A stretch of DNA of 64,000 nucleotides from Blastocladiella emersonii ATCC 22665 (lineage: Eukaryota; Blastocladiomycota; Blastocladiomycetes; Blastocladiales; Blastocladiaceae), in NCBI GenBank assembly GCA_025594325.1, contig JANHCV010000004.1:186001-250000 (forward strand), read 5' to 3'. Below are positions 20,640 to 33,900 of the stretch, one piece after another. How positions within the stretch are numbered: position 1 is the stretch's first letter; every line of letters begins with the position of its first letter. The translations under genes and the position numbers were made by a program. The notes beneath the pieces are model-generated. The model saw nothing but the letters and a program-made list of their open reading frames with translations, was not told the origin of the DNA and ran no database searches.

Positions 20640-22931
20640 TGGCCCTCACCCGTTTGTGATCAAGGACGCCCTCTACATCCCCAACCTTGCCTTCCTGCTC
20701 CTTGCGCTGCTCCCGCTGGTGGGCCCAGGTACTGGCATGGGCGTCAAGATGTTTGACAGCAAGGTGCACCTCACCATCCCCAAGTTGGACCTGCACACCA
20801 ACACCATTGAGGAGCACATCATCCTGTTCATGACCAACAAGGGTATCCCAATCCTCAACGCCATGATTGGTTCAACCCCAACCAACGTGTCCGCCCTGTT
20901 CATGACCCACGGCCTGGACCCAGCTGATAGTGACACCATCACATCCCGCTCTTTGACTTGTCCATTGGCGTGTACTTGGGCGGTTTTGCAAGCACCCAAT
21001 CCACACGTTTGATGGCAACCAGCTTGTGCCAACCACCCACAACCCACCTCCTGTTGACCTTGTCACGGCCATGTCTGTTGCTGCAACCACGCTCAACAGG
21101 CTCCACAACAACCAGCCCAACATGGCCAATGCGGCTGGGCTGGCCCTGATGATGTGTGCGGCATCCATTGCCAAGACAACTGCGGCCACCGTCAGGGGAG
21201 CCACCTTGCTGGCCACTGTTGGGGGAGCCCTGCCAACAGAAGTTTTTTTGTTCTTTGGTCCCGCGTGCACTCTTCTTGCTATGGCAGGGGGAGCGCCCTA
21301 ACCAGCAGCTCTGCCACCACCGCCTTCTTCATTGCCCAAGGTATTGACACCATCAACATTGAAACTGGTGGCATCTTTGGCTTTGCCAACGCCACTGCCA
21401 GAACTGCTTGGCTTGAAACTACGCCACCACAAGCTGCCTGCACGCACGCCAAGATTGAGATGGTCATCACCTTGCTTGGCGCTCACTGCCGGCTTGGGCA
21501 CATTGGGCACAAGGCCCTGTCCAAGATCTTTGCGTGCCCCAAGTACAGCCTTGTCAAGGATACAGCCAACCAGCACACGATCCAGGAGTACCTTGACCAC
21601 ATGTGCATTGCCTGCTCATGCTCCAAGGCCAAGTTTGTGACGCGCTTCCCATTGGACTCTGAGTCCACGGAGCCGCTCAAGCTGCTCCAGGCGGACATCA
21701 ATGTGCTCCACTTGGTCCCCAACCTGCACGGGTACAAGTACTACCTTGCAACTTCTCCAAGGGGTTGTGGATTGTCCTGCTCAAGAACCGTGCAGACGCC
21801 GCCACCAAGCTCTGCATCCTCATTGCGCAACTCAAACGCGCGACCAAGCACCAGCTGCGCTGTCTATGTGTTGATGGCAAGGGCGCCTTCACCTCAGCCG
21901 CCTTCATGAAGTATTGCCGCAACGGCGGCATCATGCTCAAGAAGACGGCGCGTGGCAACCACAGCGGCAACGGGTCAGCCAAACGGTTCCTGTGCACCAT
22001 GAACAAGCGCGTCTGTGTCTTCCTCATGCACGTTGACCCGTGCATCCTTGGCTACTCGATTGACTGGGTCAAGCGCCTGTGGTATTACGCAGCGCGTCAC
22101 GCTGCCTACATCTGTTTCTGGATGCCGCGTTGCGATCTCGGCTGGAAGTTGCCATACAAGATCTTCCTTGGCAAGAAGTTGTGCCTTGCCAACATCTGCC
22201 CGTTTGGTGTCACAGCCCTTGTGGCGCTGCGCCACGGCACGCACACCCATAAGCTTGAGCCAGGGTTCCGCCCGCACATCTTCCTCAGCCACTCAGACAA
22301 GGACAGCAACATCCACATCCTGCTCAACGTTGCCACCATGGAGATCATCACATCGCGCAACGCCATCCTTGACGAGGCTGGCCTGCTCCGCCGAGTCACC
22401 TCAAGCCACAAGGACTTTGTGTGCATGATGAAGAACAACAAAACGGAGTTCATGCTCAACGCCGGCGAGCTGAACGATGGTAAGGACGCCAACTACGTGG
22501 AGCCCTTGTCCTCGCGCACTGCTGCAACAACCTCCAGCTCGCCCTTGCCAACCATGACAACCCGCAGTATGGCGCAGGCCGCCGCCAAAAAGGACCGTGC
22601 GGTTGCCCTCGCCTCAATCCTTGGCAAGCCCAAGAACCGCGCCAAGTTGCGCTGCGCGCTGTGGGCCAAGCGGCTGGAGCAACAACATGCTGCTTGCCAA
22701 GTCAAGAAGCTCAACATTGAGATCAAGGCCCACACCATTGCACTTCTCGCCCACTCCGCTGTCCCCCCTGATCCAGCGCCACAAACACCATCACAATGCA
22801 GGACACGCAGCCAGCGCCACCTCCCGCAATGGCCCCGCAAGATTGACCCAATCATTGCCCTTGCCATGGCCGCCGTCGCCGTGCCCCAAAACTACTGCAA
22901 GTCGCAGCGGTCGGACCTGCGCAATAAGTGA
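20640..22931 (+). pseudogene. Copia protease/integrase remnant
   Basis: A VIKDALYIPNLAFLL stretch near 20660 resembles the protease-to-GAG-pre-integrase part of copia. LGAHCRLGHIGHKALSKI near 21475 is the GAG-pre-integrase motif with the conserved His pair, followed by an integrase zinc motif (MCIACSCSKAKF). The first two catalytic acidic residues are kept (LLQADINVLH and LCVDGKGAFTS) but the third, normally Glu in the NGVAER-like motif, reads Lys (NGSAKRF near 21970). A frame change lies near 21750. The frame ends at a TGA at 22929-22931. Confidence 0.8.
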
Positions 22932-24530
22932 TACAAGGCCATGATGAAGGAGATCAAGTCGCTCATCCTCAACAAGACGTGAACTGTGGTCACAAAAGAC
23001 CAGGTCCCTTGCGGCGCTGACATCATTGGGTCGCAATGGATCTTTGCGCACAAAGCTGCCAAGGACATCCACAAGGCGCGCCTTGTCGCGCGAGGAGACC
23101 AACAACGCGTTGGGTTTGGCGTGTTTGAGACGTTTGCGCCAACGGTCACGTACACGTCAATCCACACCTTCTTTGCAGTTGCCGCGTCTTGGCGCTGGGC
23201 GGTACACGCCATGGACGTCTTGCTGGCCTACGTACACGCCAAGCTGCCCGTTCCCATGTACATGCGCCCGCCACCCAGTATTGGTGCCGCCAACAACAAG
23301 ATCTACCGCCTTGACAAGTCGCTGTACGGGCTCAAGAACGCTGGTTGTGAGTGATACCTCCACTTGCGCTGCATCCTTGAGAAGATTGGGTTCCAGGCCA
23401 CCACTGCCAACTTGTGCGTGTTCACGCGCAACATCAATGGCAAGGTCACGTCAATCGCGTGCTACGTTGACAACCTCCTTGTCTGCGGCGACAACCCCAA
23501 GCAGGTCACCAAGGTCAAGGCCGACCTCGCTGCTGTCCTAAACATCAAGGACCTTGGTCTTGCCAACTCGTTCCTCAACCTTGAAGTCGTGCAGGCCAAC
23601 GGGTAGGTACATCTGGATTGGCCAGGCCAGGTACACAAACAACCTCATCAAGCAGTGGGACCTCAGGCCCACGCGGGCTGGCATCCCAATCTCCCAGCTG
23701 CTGTCAATGGGTGTCACGGGTCCCGCAACGTCTCGACCACTGCCAGTTCTTACACATGGCGCCAACCACAATGAACCAACAGTATCATTGTCCGAGTCAA
23801 CCAAGGCCACGGTCAAGCTTGACATCGCGTGTACGCGCAAGTACCAGTCGATCCTTGGCGCGCTGCTGCACCTTGCCACTGTGTTGCGGCCCAATATTGC
23901 GTTCGCAACCAGGATCGCGTCACGCCGTGCATCATGTCCGACCCTTGCCAACTTGAAACTTCTTAACCAGATCTGCCGCTACGTCGCACGCACGCCACAC
24001 CTCAGGCTCAAGTTCAAGAAGGGCTTTGACCTGCAGAACTTGATGGAGAGCTACGTCGATGCCAACTGGGCCGGCGACCAGGTGTCGCGCCACTCAACTA
24101 CGGGCGTTGTCATCTCGCTTGCTGGCGCCGCCATGTCCTGGATGTCCAATCGCTTGGCATGGGTCGCGCTGTCCACAGTTGAGTCAAAACTCAACACAAC
24201 CACCAAGGCAATGTGCGAGGTCATCTGGGGGCGCGAGCTTGTTGAGTCCATCACGTACACCAAGCTTGGCACGCATGTCATCTTCAAGGACAACCAGCCC
24301 CTCACTGTGACCAACAGCGTCGCCGCTCCAATAAGCACATCTCGGTGCGCATGCACTTCCTGCACAAGAAGCGCGAGGCCAAGGAGATCAAGCTCAAGGA
24401 GGTCGAGAGCGAGAAGAACCTTGCCCACTTCTTCACCAAGCCCACTGTTGCCCGTGACAAGTTCAACAAGTCAGTGATGGTGGTACTTGGCCTTGTAAAG
24501 CACCCGCTTGTCAAGACCAAGGCCACCCAC
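22932..24530 (+). pseudogene. Copia reverse transcriptase and RNase H remnant
   Basis: Reverse transcriptase motifs: GSQWIFAHK, KARLVARGDQQ, FETFAPTV, HAMDVLLAYVHA, RLDKSLYGLKNA and the catalytic box reading YVDNLL near 23465, where the second Asp of YVDD is Asn. RNase H motifs: YQSILGALLHLA, RPNIAFATR, SYVDANWAGD, SWMSNRLAWVALSTVESK and FKDNQPLTV; the last part shifts frame to MHFLHKKREAKEIKL ... LAHFFTKP. In-frame TGA codons at 22929, 22980 and 23352 each stand where copia proteins usually have Trp. A frame change lies near 23604. Non-functional. Confidence 0.88.
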
Positions 24531-24626
24531 GCCTCCCTCCAGCCAAGAGCCAGGGGAGAGTTGGCAAAAAGTCTCCAAGTGGGTGCGAGACATGAGACGC
24601 GTCTTGCATCGCGTCATTCCATCTGA

Positions 24627-25009
24627 TAGTTGTGCCATCACATGGCCCGCCAATTGGGGCTTCCAACCTCCCTCTCGCCGCCCAGTTCCTGCCGCCTCCG
24701 CCGGCATCTTGATTTGGCACCCTCTCCCTCCCCATTGTGTTCTGGATCGATCCTACTACATCAGTTCTTACCTTGTGTGTCACTACTGTCTCCTGGTCGT
24801 TCTGCACATGTAACTAGCGACCTCTGACCAACCTCGTGCGTGAGCGCTACACTTGTGTCAAGTGCGATCGCATCGCAATCCAAACCAGCTTTTGCTCTTC
24901 CATTTGCGTGTGAAAGCGTGATGAAAGCGTCCGTCGCGACGGTCGCGCGCTACGGCGGGAATCCGCGCAACAACAAACACAACCCCATGGCATCGCCTCG
25001 GACGTTAAA
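24627..25009. other. Spacer between retrotransposon and right arm
   Basis: No gene supported. It contains the short palindrome CCGTCGCGACGG near 24928 and ends at the inner boundary of the right arm. No similarity to the sequence flanking the left arm was seen. Confidence 0.4.
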
Positions 25010-26043
25010 ATGCCCAGTCTAGTTTGGGAGTCGTTGATTTGGCCGAGGTCAAGTGCAGTCACAACGTGGCGACGGAGTGGGGTCGTCAAGGAGGTCCCAA
25101 ACTGCCGTTTAATGCGTGAATCTGGTCGGGGAGTGTTGAGTCCTGCTGGCGCAAAGTTCGAATCTGGTAGGCTCGCCCCGACAGCCCTGACCGCAGCGGT
25201 GGTGCCGGTTCTCCTTTTTCCCTCGCTGTGCTCCTTTTTTTCGGTCCTGCCAACACGTTTTCGCCCCCGCCAGAATTGTTGCTGCTTTTTGTTTGCTTTT
25301 ATTTTTGAATTGAACTCGAGTGGGAACGATCACCTGTACTTTCTTTTCGAGCGCGACTGGCGAGGCCGAGACGCACCGCACGCGTCTCGACGCGTCGCGA
25401 TTGGAGTGGCAGGGACGTCACGTTGATGTGAGAAGCGAGCGAGCGAGTGGCGGCGGCGCCGCCCAGCTCAGCTCGCGCGCGCGACTTGACCAAAACTCCA
25501 CCCTAGGTAGCACGGTGAATCATGGAAAACGCTCCCATGCAACTACATGCATTGCATTTATCTCGTTCAGGCCATGCGAACAGTGAGTGCCGCTCTTGTC
25601 CCGCACGGACTCTAGTGCAGCCAGCGCGGGTCGAGCTGAGTTGAGCGGGCGACGACTCGTTGCTGTGGAGCCCCGCGCCAGGCCGTCGTCAGCTTTCCAC
25701 CCGTCGCACCTTGTTGCGCTTCGATTCTACGAAGTACTGGTGCGTGCGCTTATCGCTGCTGCGCCCGAATTGGAAGTCGTAGGCGATGATGCTGGCGCGT
25801 GATATCATTGCCTCCTCGACACGTCAATATTTTGAAGCACTTGGGGCAAGTGCCAGAATTGTGGAAGTTTGCAAGCGAGAACACGGACATCATGCCTCGG
25901 TCAACCGAACACTTGCACGTATTGCTGACTGTGCAGTGTAGACGATGATTTCAGTGGGCGAGCAGGGTCGCGCGGTCCGGCAGAGGACGAGTGCGCGTGC
26001 CGCCGTTTGGAGCTATTCTCCCGACGGGCAGAGCGTCGTCATT

Positions 26044-26575
26044 CTATTTGGACGGGATGCTTGGTCGTCGCGGCGGCCGAACTGGGGAACGAGGTAAATC
26101 AACAATGTCGGGAACAGGGAGAGGATTTGGCGCGGACATGCGCTTCAGATACTTGAGGAGCTTGAGGAACTTGGTGGCCATGGTCGCCTTAGGAACCCTG
26201 ACAACGCCGTGACGGCACGCGAGCATCGCGATACGGCGCATGTCAGTCACCTGCTCAAGGTTCTGGAGCGGCAGGTTGGCAGCCAATCGTCGCTAGCATG
26301 TTCACTCCAGACAGGTTGAGTGGGGCTAGATATCCACAGGGCTAAGATGCTCGTAGATCACAGTGATCTAGTAAGATCATCGTGACCCACCGCTGCGTGG
26401 TGACCCCCCATTTCCCAATGGAGTCCTTGAGGCGCGCGAGGTTCTCCGCCAGCGAAATTTGCGGCGGCCACGCGGGTACGTGAAGCACTGCGTCGTCGGC
26501 TTGGACGTACATGTTCCAGCCAATGGCGGCCTCGACCACAATGACCATGGCCTCGAAAACGTATCCTTGCTCCAA
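26044..26575 (-). CDS. Hypothetical protein fragment (mirror of 10159-10690)
   Basis: Identical in translation to the left-arm copy: exon-like frames 26342-26575 and 26044-26286 on the minus strand, with the palindrome between them at 26354-26370. The joining intron is unresolved. Function unknown. Confidence 0.3.
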
Positions 26576-26766
26576 TATACACGAATGACGATGGCCACGA
26601 CAAGTTTCATTCAGGGTAACCCTGTCTTTGCGTGACGGTATTTCATCCGCCGAATTCCGTCAAAAAACTCGTGCTTGACACGACGATATGAGGTTAAGTT
26701 GAAGCGTACTCGACTGGGAGGAAGCTTGGCACGATGGACGTGCGATCTTGGCGGAGATGAAGATCG

Positions 26767-26841
26767 AGGTGGTGAAGAGGTTCACAAGCGGAGACGGTGA
26801 AGATGTTCACGAGAGGAGACGGTGAGGAGGTTCACGAGAGG
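26767..26841 (-). repeat. 25-bp tandem repeat, three units (mirror copy)
   Basis: Reverse-complement copy of 9893-9967, with the same three units. Confidence 0.8.
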
Positions 26842-27318
26842 ACAACAGGCTGTATGGTGGCTAATACTAGCAACTGGTCAAAGAAACAAGAGAGAGAGGG
26901 GATGCGGGGGCGCGTCGCCCGATGTGAGCGGGCCGACGCGTCGCTCGGTGAGGTGAGGCGGTCCGCGGCGATGACAAAGGAGATCGGCGCAGTGCGCGTG
27001 ACACGCGTGACGCAGGCGGGGTCGCACGCGTCCGGTGACTGTGGCGCAACGCGGTCACGTGTACTTGAACTGGTTATGAGCACGAGCGTTGCTTTCTCTG
27101 CACCCGCGCCGCACCCGCCCGCTGGTAAGCTCATGAACGAGCAGCGCAAACTTTCGCGGCTACATGCGCGTCGTAACAATCGAGCGGCTCCAAATCACAC
27201 TCGCCTTATCTTGCGCGAAAGGACACTCGTTGTTGCTGTCGCTCAAATCATATAAGCTTCTCATACACGGAATCGGACTCGTTGGACAGCATCCTTGGCG
27301 TGATCGCTGACTTGATCG

Positions 27319-30300
27319 CATCACCAAACCGCGCCCCAGTCAAACAAAATCGATCGACCATCGATCCACCCTTTGAATGGGTCGGACCCAGTGCAAGTCG
27401 ATCGACGTCGACCCGATATGTTACGTTTCCGATTGATCTGGCCTGATGCGTCGATCCAGTTTGCACGTGCACTTGAACGACGCGTCGTGTGACCACTCGA
27501 ACAACTATCGAACGAGATCTTTCCCGCCCGATTGATAAAAGTAACATGTTGATCGGGTCCGCTGCAAGCGTCAAACGATTACTCGAAAGACTCGGTCTGG
27601 ACCTTGAGTGACGCACCGAATGAGATGCCATTTGGTATATATATGCGCAGTAGCACATGCTGGATGGGTGGGAAGGACAGGAAGAGCCGACGAAGCGGGC
27701 CGCAGCGTGGTCGGCGACCCGCCCGTGCGACGAGCGACGCGTCGGCGCGCAGGCGGTTGTCCGTGACACACGCCGCGAGCCCCGTCGCCTTGGCCGCGGT
27801 CGCCGTCAGTCCTGCTTCTTGACTGCTCGCGTTGTTGATGGACTTGAGCTGCTCGACGGCCGACTCGAGCAGGTGGACCTTGAAGGCGGTCGGCGAGGGC
27901 AGCGGCGCGCGGTGCAGCTGGTTGACTTGAGGAGGTACTCGAGCAGCAGGTGGTGGGGACGCGCGGGGACCGAGTTGATCTCGTACATCAGCGTGAGTCC
28001 GAGTTCTCGACCCGGCCGTGAACGCAACCCGACTCGACAGCGAGTGCAGCAGGAGCCTGGCTTGTTCAGCTACTGCGAATGCGTAACGGTCAACCAGGAG
28101 TCGGGATACGGGAAGGTCGGACCGGGTTGCAGACCTTGACCATGAACGAGTACGCGGCCGAGTGCGGGCTTGAGGGCAGCGCCGACCGGTCGGTGGGCGA
28201 GCGCCGCAGCAGCTTGCCGTGGTAGATCGAGCCTATGGGTGACGTGGCGGCGACGAGTGAGCGATGATCAAGAAGGTGTTGGGCGAGCGGGTCGTGTCAG
28301 CAGGCACCAGGTCAGACAGAACCCGAGCGCACCAGCTAGCTCGCGTGCGGAAGAACCGGACAGCGCCGATGTGCCAGGCGATTAATCACGACGAGTACAA
28401 GAGGGATGGAGCCCGTACCGCATGACCTCGGGCGTGCCGCAAGGGCGGACGACGAGGCGGACCTTGCCGCTGCAGCGTGGTGTACTTGATGACCTACTCG
28501 AGCCGGCCGTGTCAGTGTTGGTCCGCGAGGACGCCGACCGAGTCGCATGCCTCGAACTGGAACTCGCACGCGCAGCCGAGCGCGTGCTTGAGGCCAGCGA
28601 CGACCCGAGCAGCGAGACCTCGCAGCGTGTTCTTGATCGTAGTTGAGTTTTGTTGTCGTTGACCGAGGCTATGGGCGACGTGGCGGAGACAAGCGAGCAA
28701 AAAGTCAGGCGAAGAGTCCAATCGACGCGAGCACGCGAGCCACGTCGCCAAGACCTGCACCGACGGACAACACGAGCGAGACCGCTCGAGAACTCGAAGC
28801 TCGGCGGTGCCCGCACGCAGCGCGAATCGCGCCGAGAGCGCGAAGGAGAAGGACCGTACCTCGCGGGCTTGGGCGCGTTGTGCGCGAGTTGACGCCGCAG
28901 GTGAGGGTCAGCCCACTTGCCGCTGCTTGGCGTACTAGGTGCCCTACTCATGGCGGCCGCGAACGTGTTAGTCTCGGTCCACAGGAGAGGTAGACCGAGT
29001 TGCACACCACGTACCTTGTCGCGACCTTGTTCAGGATCAACGCCGACGCGTCTCCGCGGACCTCACGAGAGCCGTTGCAGCTTGAGGTGCTCGAGGTGCT
29101 CGTCGAAGGCTAAGAAACAGGGCAAAGCGGTCGTAAGGTGAGTGCGTCAGTGAGCGAACGGACAGCCGGCGCGAAAGGCGTGGGAACGCGGCGTGGACAT
29201 TGAGCGCAGCGGGCGCGAGTCCCGTCGACGCGTGCAGGGCGTGTCGGCGGACTCGAGGCATGACTGCAGATACACGTCGCGGGGGAGGAGAAGGCAAGAG
29301 ACGCATACTGTGGAAGTCACCAAGCGGCGCGGGCCCGTGGCGGCGTCGGGCGGATGCGCGTCGACATGAGTTACATGGAGGTCGAGGGGTGGTGGTGCAG
29401 GCGGTTGCACGAGGTCGCGGGTATCGAGCGGGTCGATGGCATGGTTGGTGGTGATGGGGCGAGGGAGCGCGAGCCGCCGCGAGCAAAGTCCCGAAACGAT
29501 CGACGCGCTCCCGTGACGTTTGCTTCGACGCGTTTCGCTCCTCCCTTCGCAGCAGCGGCGCTCCCTCCTCCCGGCGGCAGCACCGCGGCGTCGCACCTAT
29601 GACTGATCCATGAATTACTTCCTGCAAGCATGTGGCTGCGCCGTGAGCTCTGGAATTTGGTCGATACAGACCTGCTGGCAAGCAAGCCGCGCCGCGGCGC
29701 TCCTCTCGCGTGGAGAAGGTCGTCACGGCGGTCGTGAGGGCTCTCACATCTTGAAGCTTTATGAGTCGCAAGTAAGGTGTTTTGCTCGCGTTGTTGCCCT
29801 CCGTCGCGCTTGGTCGAGCGGAAACGCGCACCTGGCTCGTCAACCTGGAGTTGGACGGCATGCAGCTCGAAAGCACGGTCGTTGAGCATTTCCACCTGTA
29901 CCAGTCGGTGCCGCACGTCGTTCCGCCGGGCCTCTACGTCGTGCAGACGTTTCCTCTCCGTCCCACGCAGCCCGCCACGTGTGAGTTCCATCCACATTGT
30001 GCCGCCGTTGGCCATCTCGGCCTTCCTTCCTGTCGCGCCGAACGGGAACCGCCCCTCGTTGGCGCACTAGGGCGGGTACACCGAGTACCTCATCGCCGTG
30101 TACGACGACGACGCGAGCCTCACGCTGCTCACGATGCCGCAGATCTCCAACTTTCTTGACTCAATGGACCGCCGCGATCCCGAAGGCGCGAACCCGACGA
30201 TTGGCAACGCGCTGGAAGCGCACGAGCCTGAGCATGGCGATACAGTGCAAAGTCGATGCGCTACTTAACGGATAGCTCATTCTCATCAGTGGATTCGGAG

Positions 30301-30655
30301 CTGCAAATTAGCTGGAACTCAATCGGCGCGAGTGGAGACGTCCTTTGAGGCACGTCTCGCGCCGCTCGACCACTTGTCTGACATTCTGCTGGGACAGATC
30401 GGCATTTTATCAATCGGCGCGGGGCATATCTCGATCCACACTCGTTCGATGAGTCGTTCGAGCTTTTAACTTGATCGATCAATCATGTCCGTAGGTCGAA
30501 TGACAAGCAAGTCGACCAACAGGTCGAATGACTTGAGCTCACGCTGATCAATACTCATTCGACGCGTGGATCGATTTTCTCGGCCATCTCGAACGAGAAC
30601 AAGTCGATCGACTCTGGATCGACTTGGCGGGTCCGGCGCGGCTTGGTGATGCTCA
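27319..30655. mobile_element. Candidate element with diverged inverted ends (right-arm copy)
   Basis: Mirror of 6079-9415. The outer repeat ends fall at about 27319-27604 and 30334-30655. It came with the arm duplication rather than by a separate insertion, because flanks and interior are the same as in the left arm. Confidence 0.4.
29777..30260 (+). pseudogene. Unrecognised protein fragment (mirror of 6474-6957)
   Basis: Same two frames as in the left arm, here on the plus strand: a hydrophobic start and VVPPGLYVVQTFPLRP, then TEYLIAVYDDDASLTLLTM and a TAA at 30258-30260. Phases between the two do not close as read. Confidence 0.3.
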
Positions 30656-30978
30656 TGACTAGTAGGGTCAGCACACCGCAAAAGACGGGGCTGGCAGCGA
30701 TTGCAAAGCAAGCGATGAAGAGGCCATCGTGAGGCACGCCGGCGAGGATATGGTGATGATGGGACCGATCAACACGTTCATATCGTCAGTTACTGGAATG
30801 ATTTCGTGCGATGAACGGGCTCGTGCCATCGGTTAGTTCAGTTAGTTCAGGCAAGCGAACGCGGCAAAGGAGCTGAATTTCGGCTCATCTGCCAACTCGG
30901 ACAAGGGAGAACGAGGAGGAAACACGAGTTTTGTATACGAGGCTAGTAAATTTGGCGGTGAAATCCCAAGGATCCGGA

Positions 30979-33900
30979 TCACACCGTCTTGCCGAGATTC
31001 TGGCGCTTGACCAGCTTGGCGTAGAGACCCTTCTTGTCGAGCAGCTCAAAGTGCGTGCCCTGCTCGACCACGCGGCCGTCCTTGACGACCAGGATGAGGT
31101 CGACGCGCTGGATCGTCGACAGACTACATACAGGTCGGCGCGAGAGTCGGTCGGTCAGGTCAGGAGTTGGTGGTGTTCTCGTTCGCGCAACCAAGGAAAA
31201 GGAACGTACCGGTGCGCGATCGTGATGGTCGTGCGGCCCTGCGACGCCTTGTCGAGCGTGTCCTGGACGATAACTTCAGACGCCGAGTCGAGCGCCGAAG
31301 TCGCCTCGTCCAGCAGTAGACAGGCAACTGGGTGCAAGCGGGTGCGAGCGGGTGCAAGGGGGAGAGGGAGAGGGAGAGGGAGGGGGAGGGGGCACGCGAG
31401 TGAGTCGGGAGGGTCGGTCGGTCGGTCGGTCAGCCGTGACGCGCGACAAGAAAACGTACGGTTCGGCCGGATCAGGGCGCGCGCAATGGCCACGCGCTGC
31501 TTCTGCCCGCCCGACAGCTGCGACGAGGTGACGAGCGTCTCGTACTTTTCGGGGAGGCCCTCGATAAAGTCGTGGATGTTGGCCGCCTTGGCCGCGGCGA
31601 CGACCATGTCCATGGTCACGGGCTTGCCGTCGGGCACGCCGTACTCGATGGCCTCGCGCAGCGTGCCAATGAACAGCGACGGCTCCTGCGACACCACGGC
31701 CAGGTGCTCGCGCATCGACTGCAGGTGCCACTGCCGCACGTCGGTCCCGTCGAGCTTGACGTTGCCCGCCGACACGTCGTAGAGCCGCTGCAGCAGCGCG
31801 AGCACGGAGCTCTTCCCCGAACCCGAGGGGCCACACAGGGCAAGTGATTTGCCGGCGAGCTGCGAAAAGTCGATGCCGCGGAGGATCGGCGCGTCGGGGC
31901 GCGTCGGGTACGCAAACTCGGCACCCGCGACCTCGACGGCGCCCGCCACGTCGACGAGCCGCGCGCCCTCGGTGCTGTCGATGTCGATCGGCGGCACGCG
32001 GTCGACGAGGTCAAAGTACGCAATGGCCGCGGCCTTGGCCTTCTGCGCGTTGCCCGTGAAGGTCGCCGCCTGCGCAAACGAGATGGACGCGAACAGCAGC
32101 ACGAAGATGACGCGGAACAGGTCGGCCGAGGTGATGACGCCGTCGCGGACGAACAGGTACCCGACGCCGAAGCACACGGCGTACAGCAGGAACTGCACGG
32201 CCTGCGAGTACCCGAACCCCCACGACCCGATGAGCGCCTTGCGGACGCCGATGCGGTACGGCGCCTTGATGTTCTCGAGGTACCCGTCGGCAAAGTCGCG
32301 CTCGCGCGCCAGCGACTTGACCGTCGCAATGTTCTGGATCGCGTCGCACGCGCGCTGCGCGGCCGCCCCGTACGCGAGCCGGCTCTTGCCAACGGCGCCC
32401 GTCGTCACGGCGGCCTCGAGGTACGACCCGAGGGCGAGGAACGGCACGGCGGCGAGGACGGTCAGCGTCATCTGCCACGAGTAGTAGAAGGCGAGCGCGA
32501 CGCCGCAGCCCATGGACACGACGAGCTGGATCAGGTTGGCGGCGTTCGGGCCCGTGAGGTTCTGGATCCGGTCGGCCTGCTCGGACAGCTGCGCTGTGAG
32601 GGTGCCCGTGCCGTGCTTCTCGTCGTCGAACCAGCCCGTCTCCTGGCGCAGCATGGCGCGGAACGCCGTCTCGCGGATGCGGCGCGTGAGCCGCTCGCCG
32701 GCGATCCCAAAGCACCCAAACTGGAACAGCGAGATGAAGAAGTTGCCGACCGTGAGCCCAATGAACACCCACGTCCACACGAGCGCCTTGCGCGTGAGCT
32801 CGTCCTTGTCCTGGATCGCGAAGACCGACAGCACCTCGGCGAGGATGATGCCGAACGCGGGGAGGAAGGCGCCGGCGACCGAGCCCATGAGCACGCCGAC
32901 GGCCAGGAACGGCCACTCCTCGCCCTGCAGCTTGACGACGCGCCACAGCGACACGGACCGCTCCTTGAGCAGCTTCTTGAGCTCGGCCTTTTCGCGCTCG
33001 GCCTTTTCGAACTCGTCGAGGGCGGGCTTGGTGGTGGTGGTGGTGGAGGCGAGGGCGTCCTTGGACGTGGCCTTCTTGGACTCGGAGGCGGCGGCGGCGG
33101 TGATGGCGGCCTGCTGCTCCTCCTCCTCCTCGGCACCGTCGTCGTCCGAATCGTCCGACTCGGACTCGGCATCGGCGGCCGTGGTGATATCGGCCGTGGA
33201 CGCCGTCTTGCGGGTCTTGAGCTCCTGCGCCTTGACGAGGCCGGCGTACACGCCGCCGCGCTGGAGCAGCGAGTTGTGGTTGCCGCGCTCGATGATCTGG
33301 CCCTTTTCGAACACGAGGATGACGTCGGCGTCGCGAATGGTCGAGAGGCTACGCGCGGGCAGGGAGAAGACGTGGTTAGTCGGGTCGCGGCGGCCCAAAA
33401 ACGCGCCGGGAAACGTACCGGTGCGCAATCACGATGGTCGTGCGGCCCTGCGACGCCTTATCGAGCGCGGCCTGGACAATACCCTCGGACGCCGAGTCGA
33501 GCGCCGAAGTCGCCTCGTCCAGCAGTAATATACGGGGTGCACCGATCAGGGCGCGGGCTACGCGGTCGCGGGGGTCGCGGGGGTCGCGGGGGTGAGTCGC
33601 GCTGGTGGTCGGACCAGTCAGACGCGGACACGGTCGAGAGAGCGTACCGATCGCGATGCGCTGCTTCTGGCCGCCCGACAGCAGGCTGCCGCGCTCGCCG
33701 ACCATGGTCTGGTACCCGTTGGGCAGCTTGGAGATGAAGTCGTGCGCGTTGGCGTCGCGGCACACCTGCTCGAGCAGCTCCTGCGTCACCACGAGCCCGT
33801 CGGGCGCACCGTACGCAATGTTCTCGGCAATGGTCGTGTCAAACTACATGTGGTACGACGAGCGTCGGTCAGTATCCGCTTCACGAAAGCATCGCCAAGT

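Larger units (their letters stand above)
19880..24626 (+). mobile_element. Decayed Ty1/copia-type retrotransposon
   Basis: Order of remnants on the plus strand is gag-like coiled coil, protease-like stretch, GAG-pre-integrase, integrase, reverse transcriptase, RNase H, which is the Ty1/copia order. There are several stops and frame changes. The stretch has visibly fewer CpG pairs and more TG/CA than the flanking genes. LTRs were not identified by eye: sequence at 19500-19900 and 24530-25009 shows no match long enough to call. Boundaries are therefore approximate, and a solo fragment is possible. Confidence 0.8.

Noticed and set aside
22925-23355. UGA read as tryptophan in this organism
   Set aside because: Intact host genes in the window (ABC exporter, SWEET, Afg2, YEATS) use TGA as the stop at sensible C-termini. 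The three TGA codons are confined to a retrotransposon with other disabling changes.
19500-24850. LTRs flanking the copia element
   Set aside because: I compared the AT-richer DNA before 19880 with the DNA after 24530 by eye and found no shared block long enough to be an LTR.
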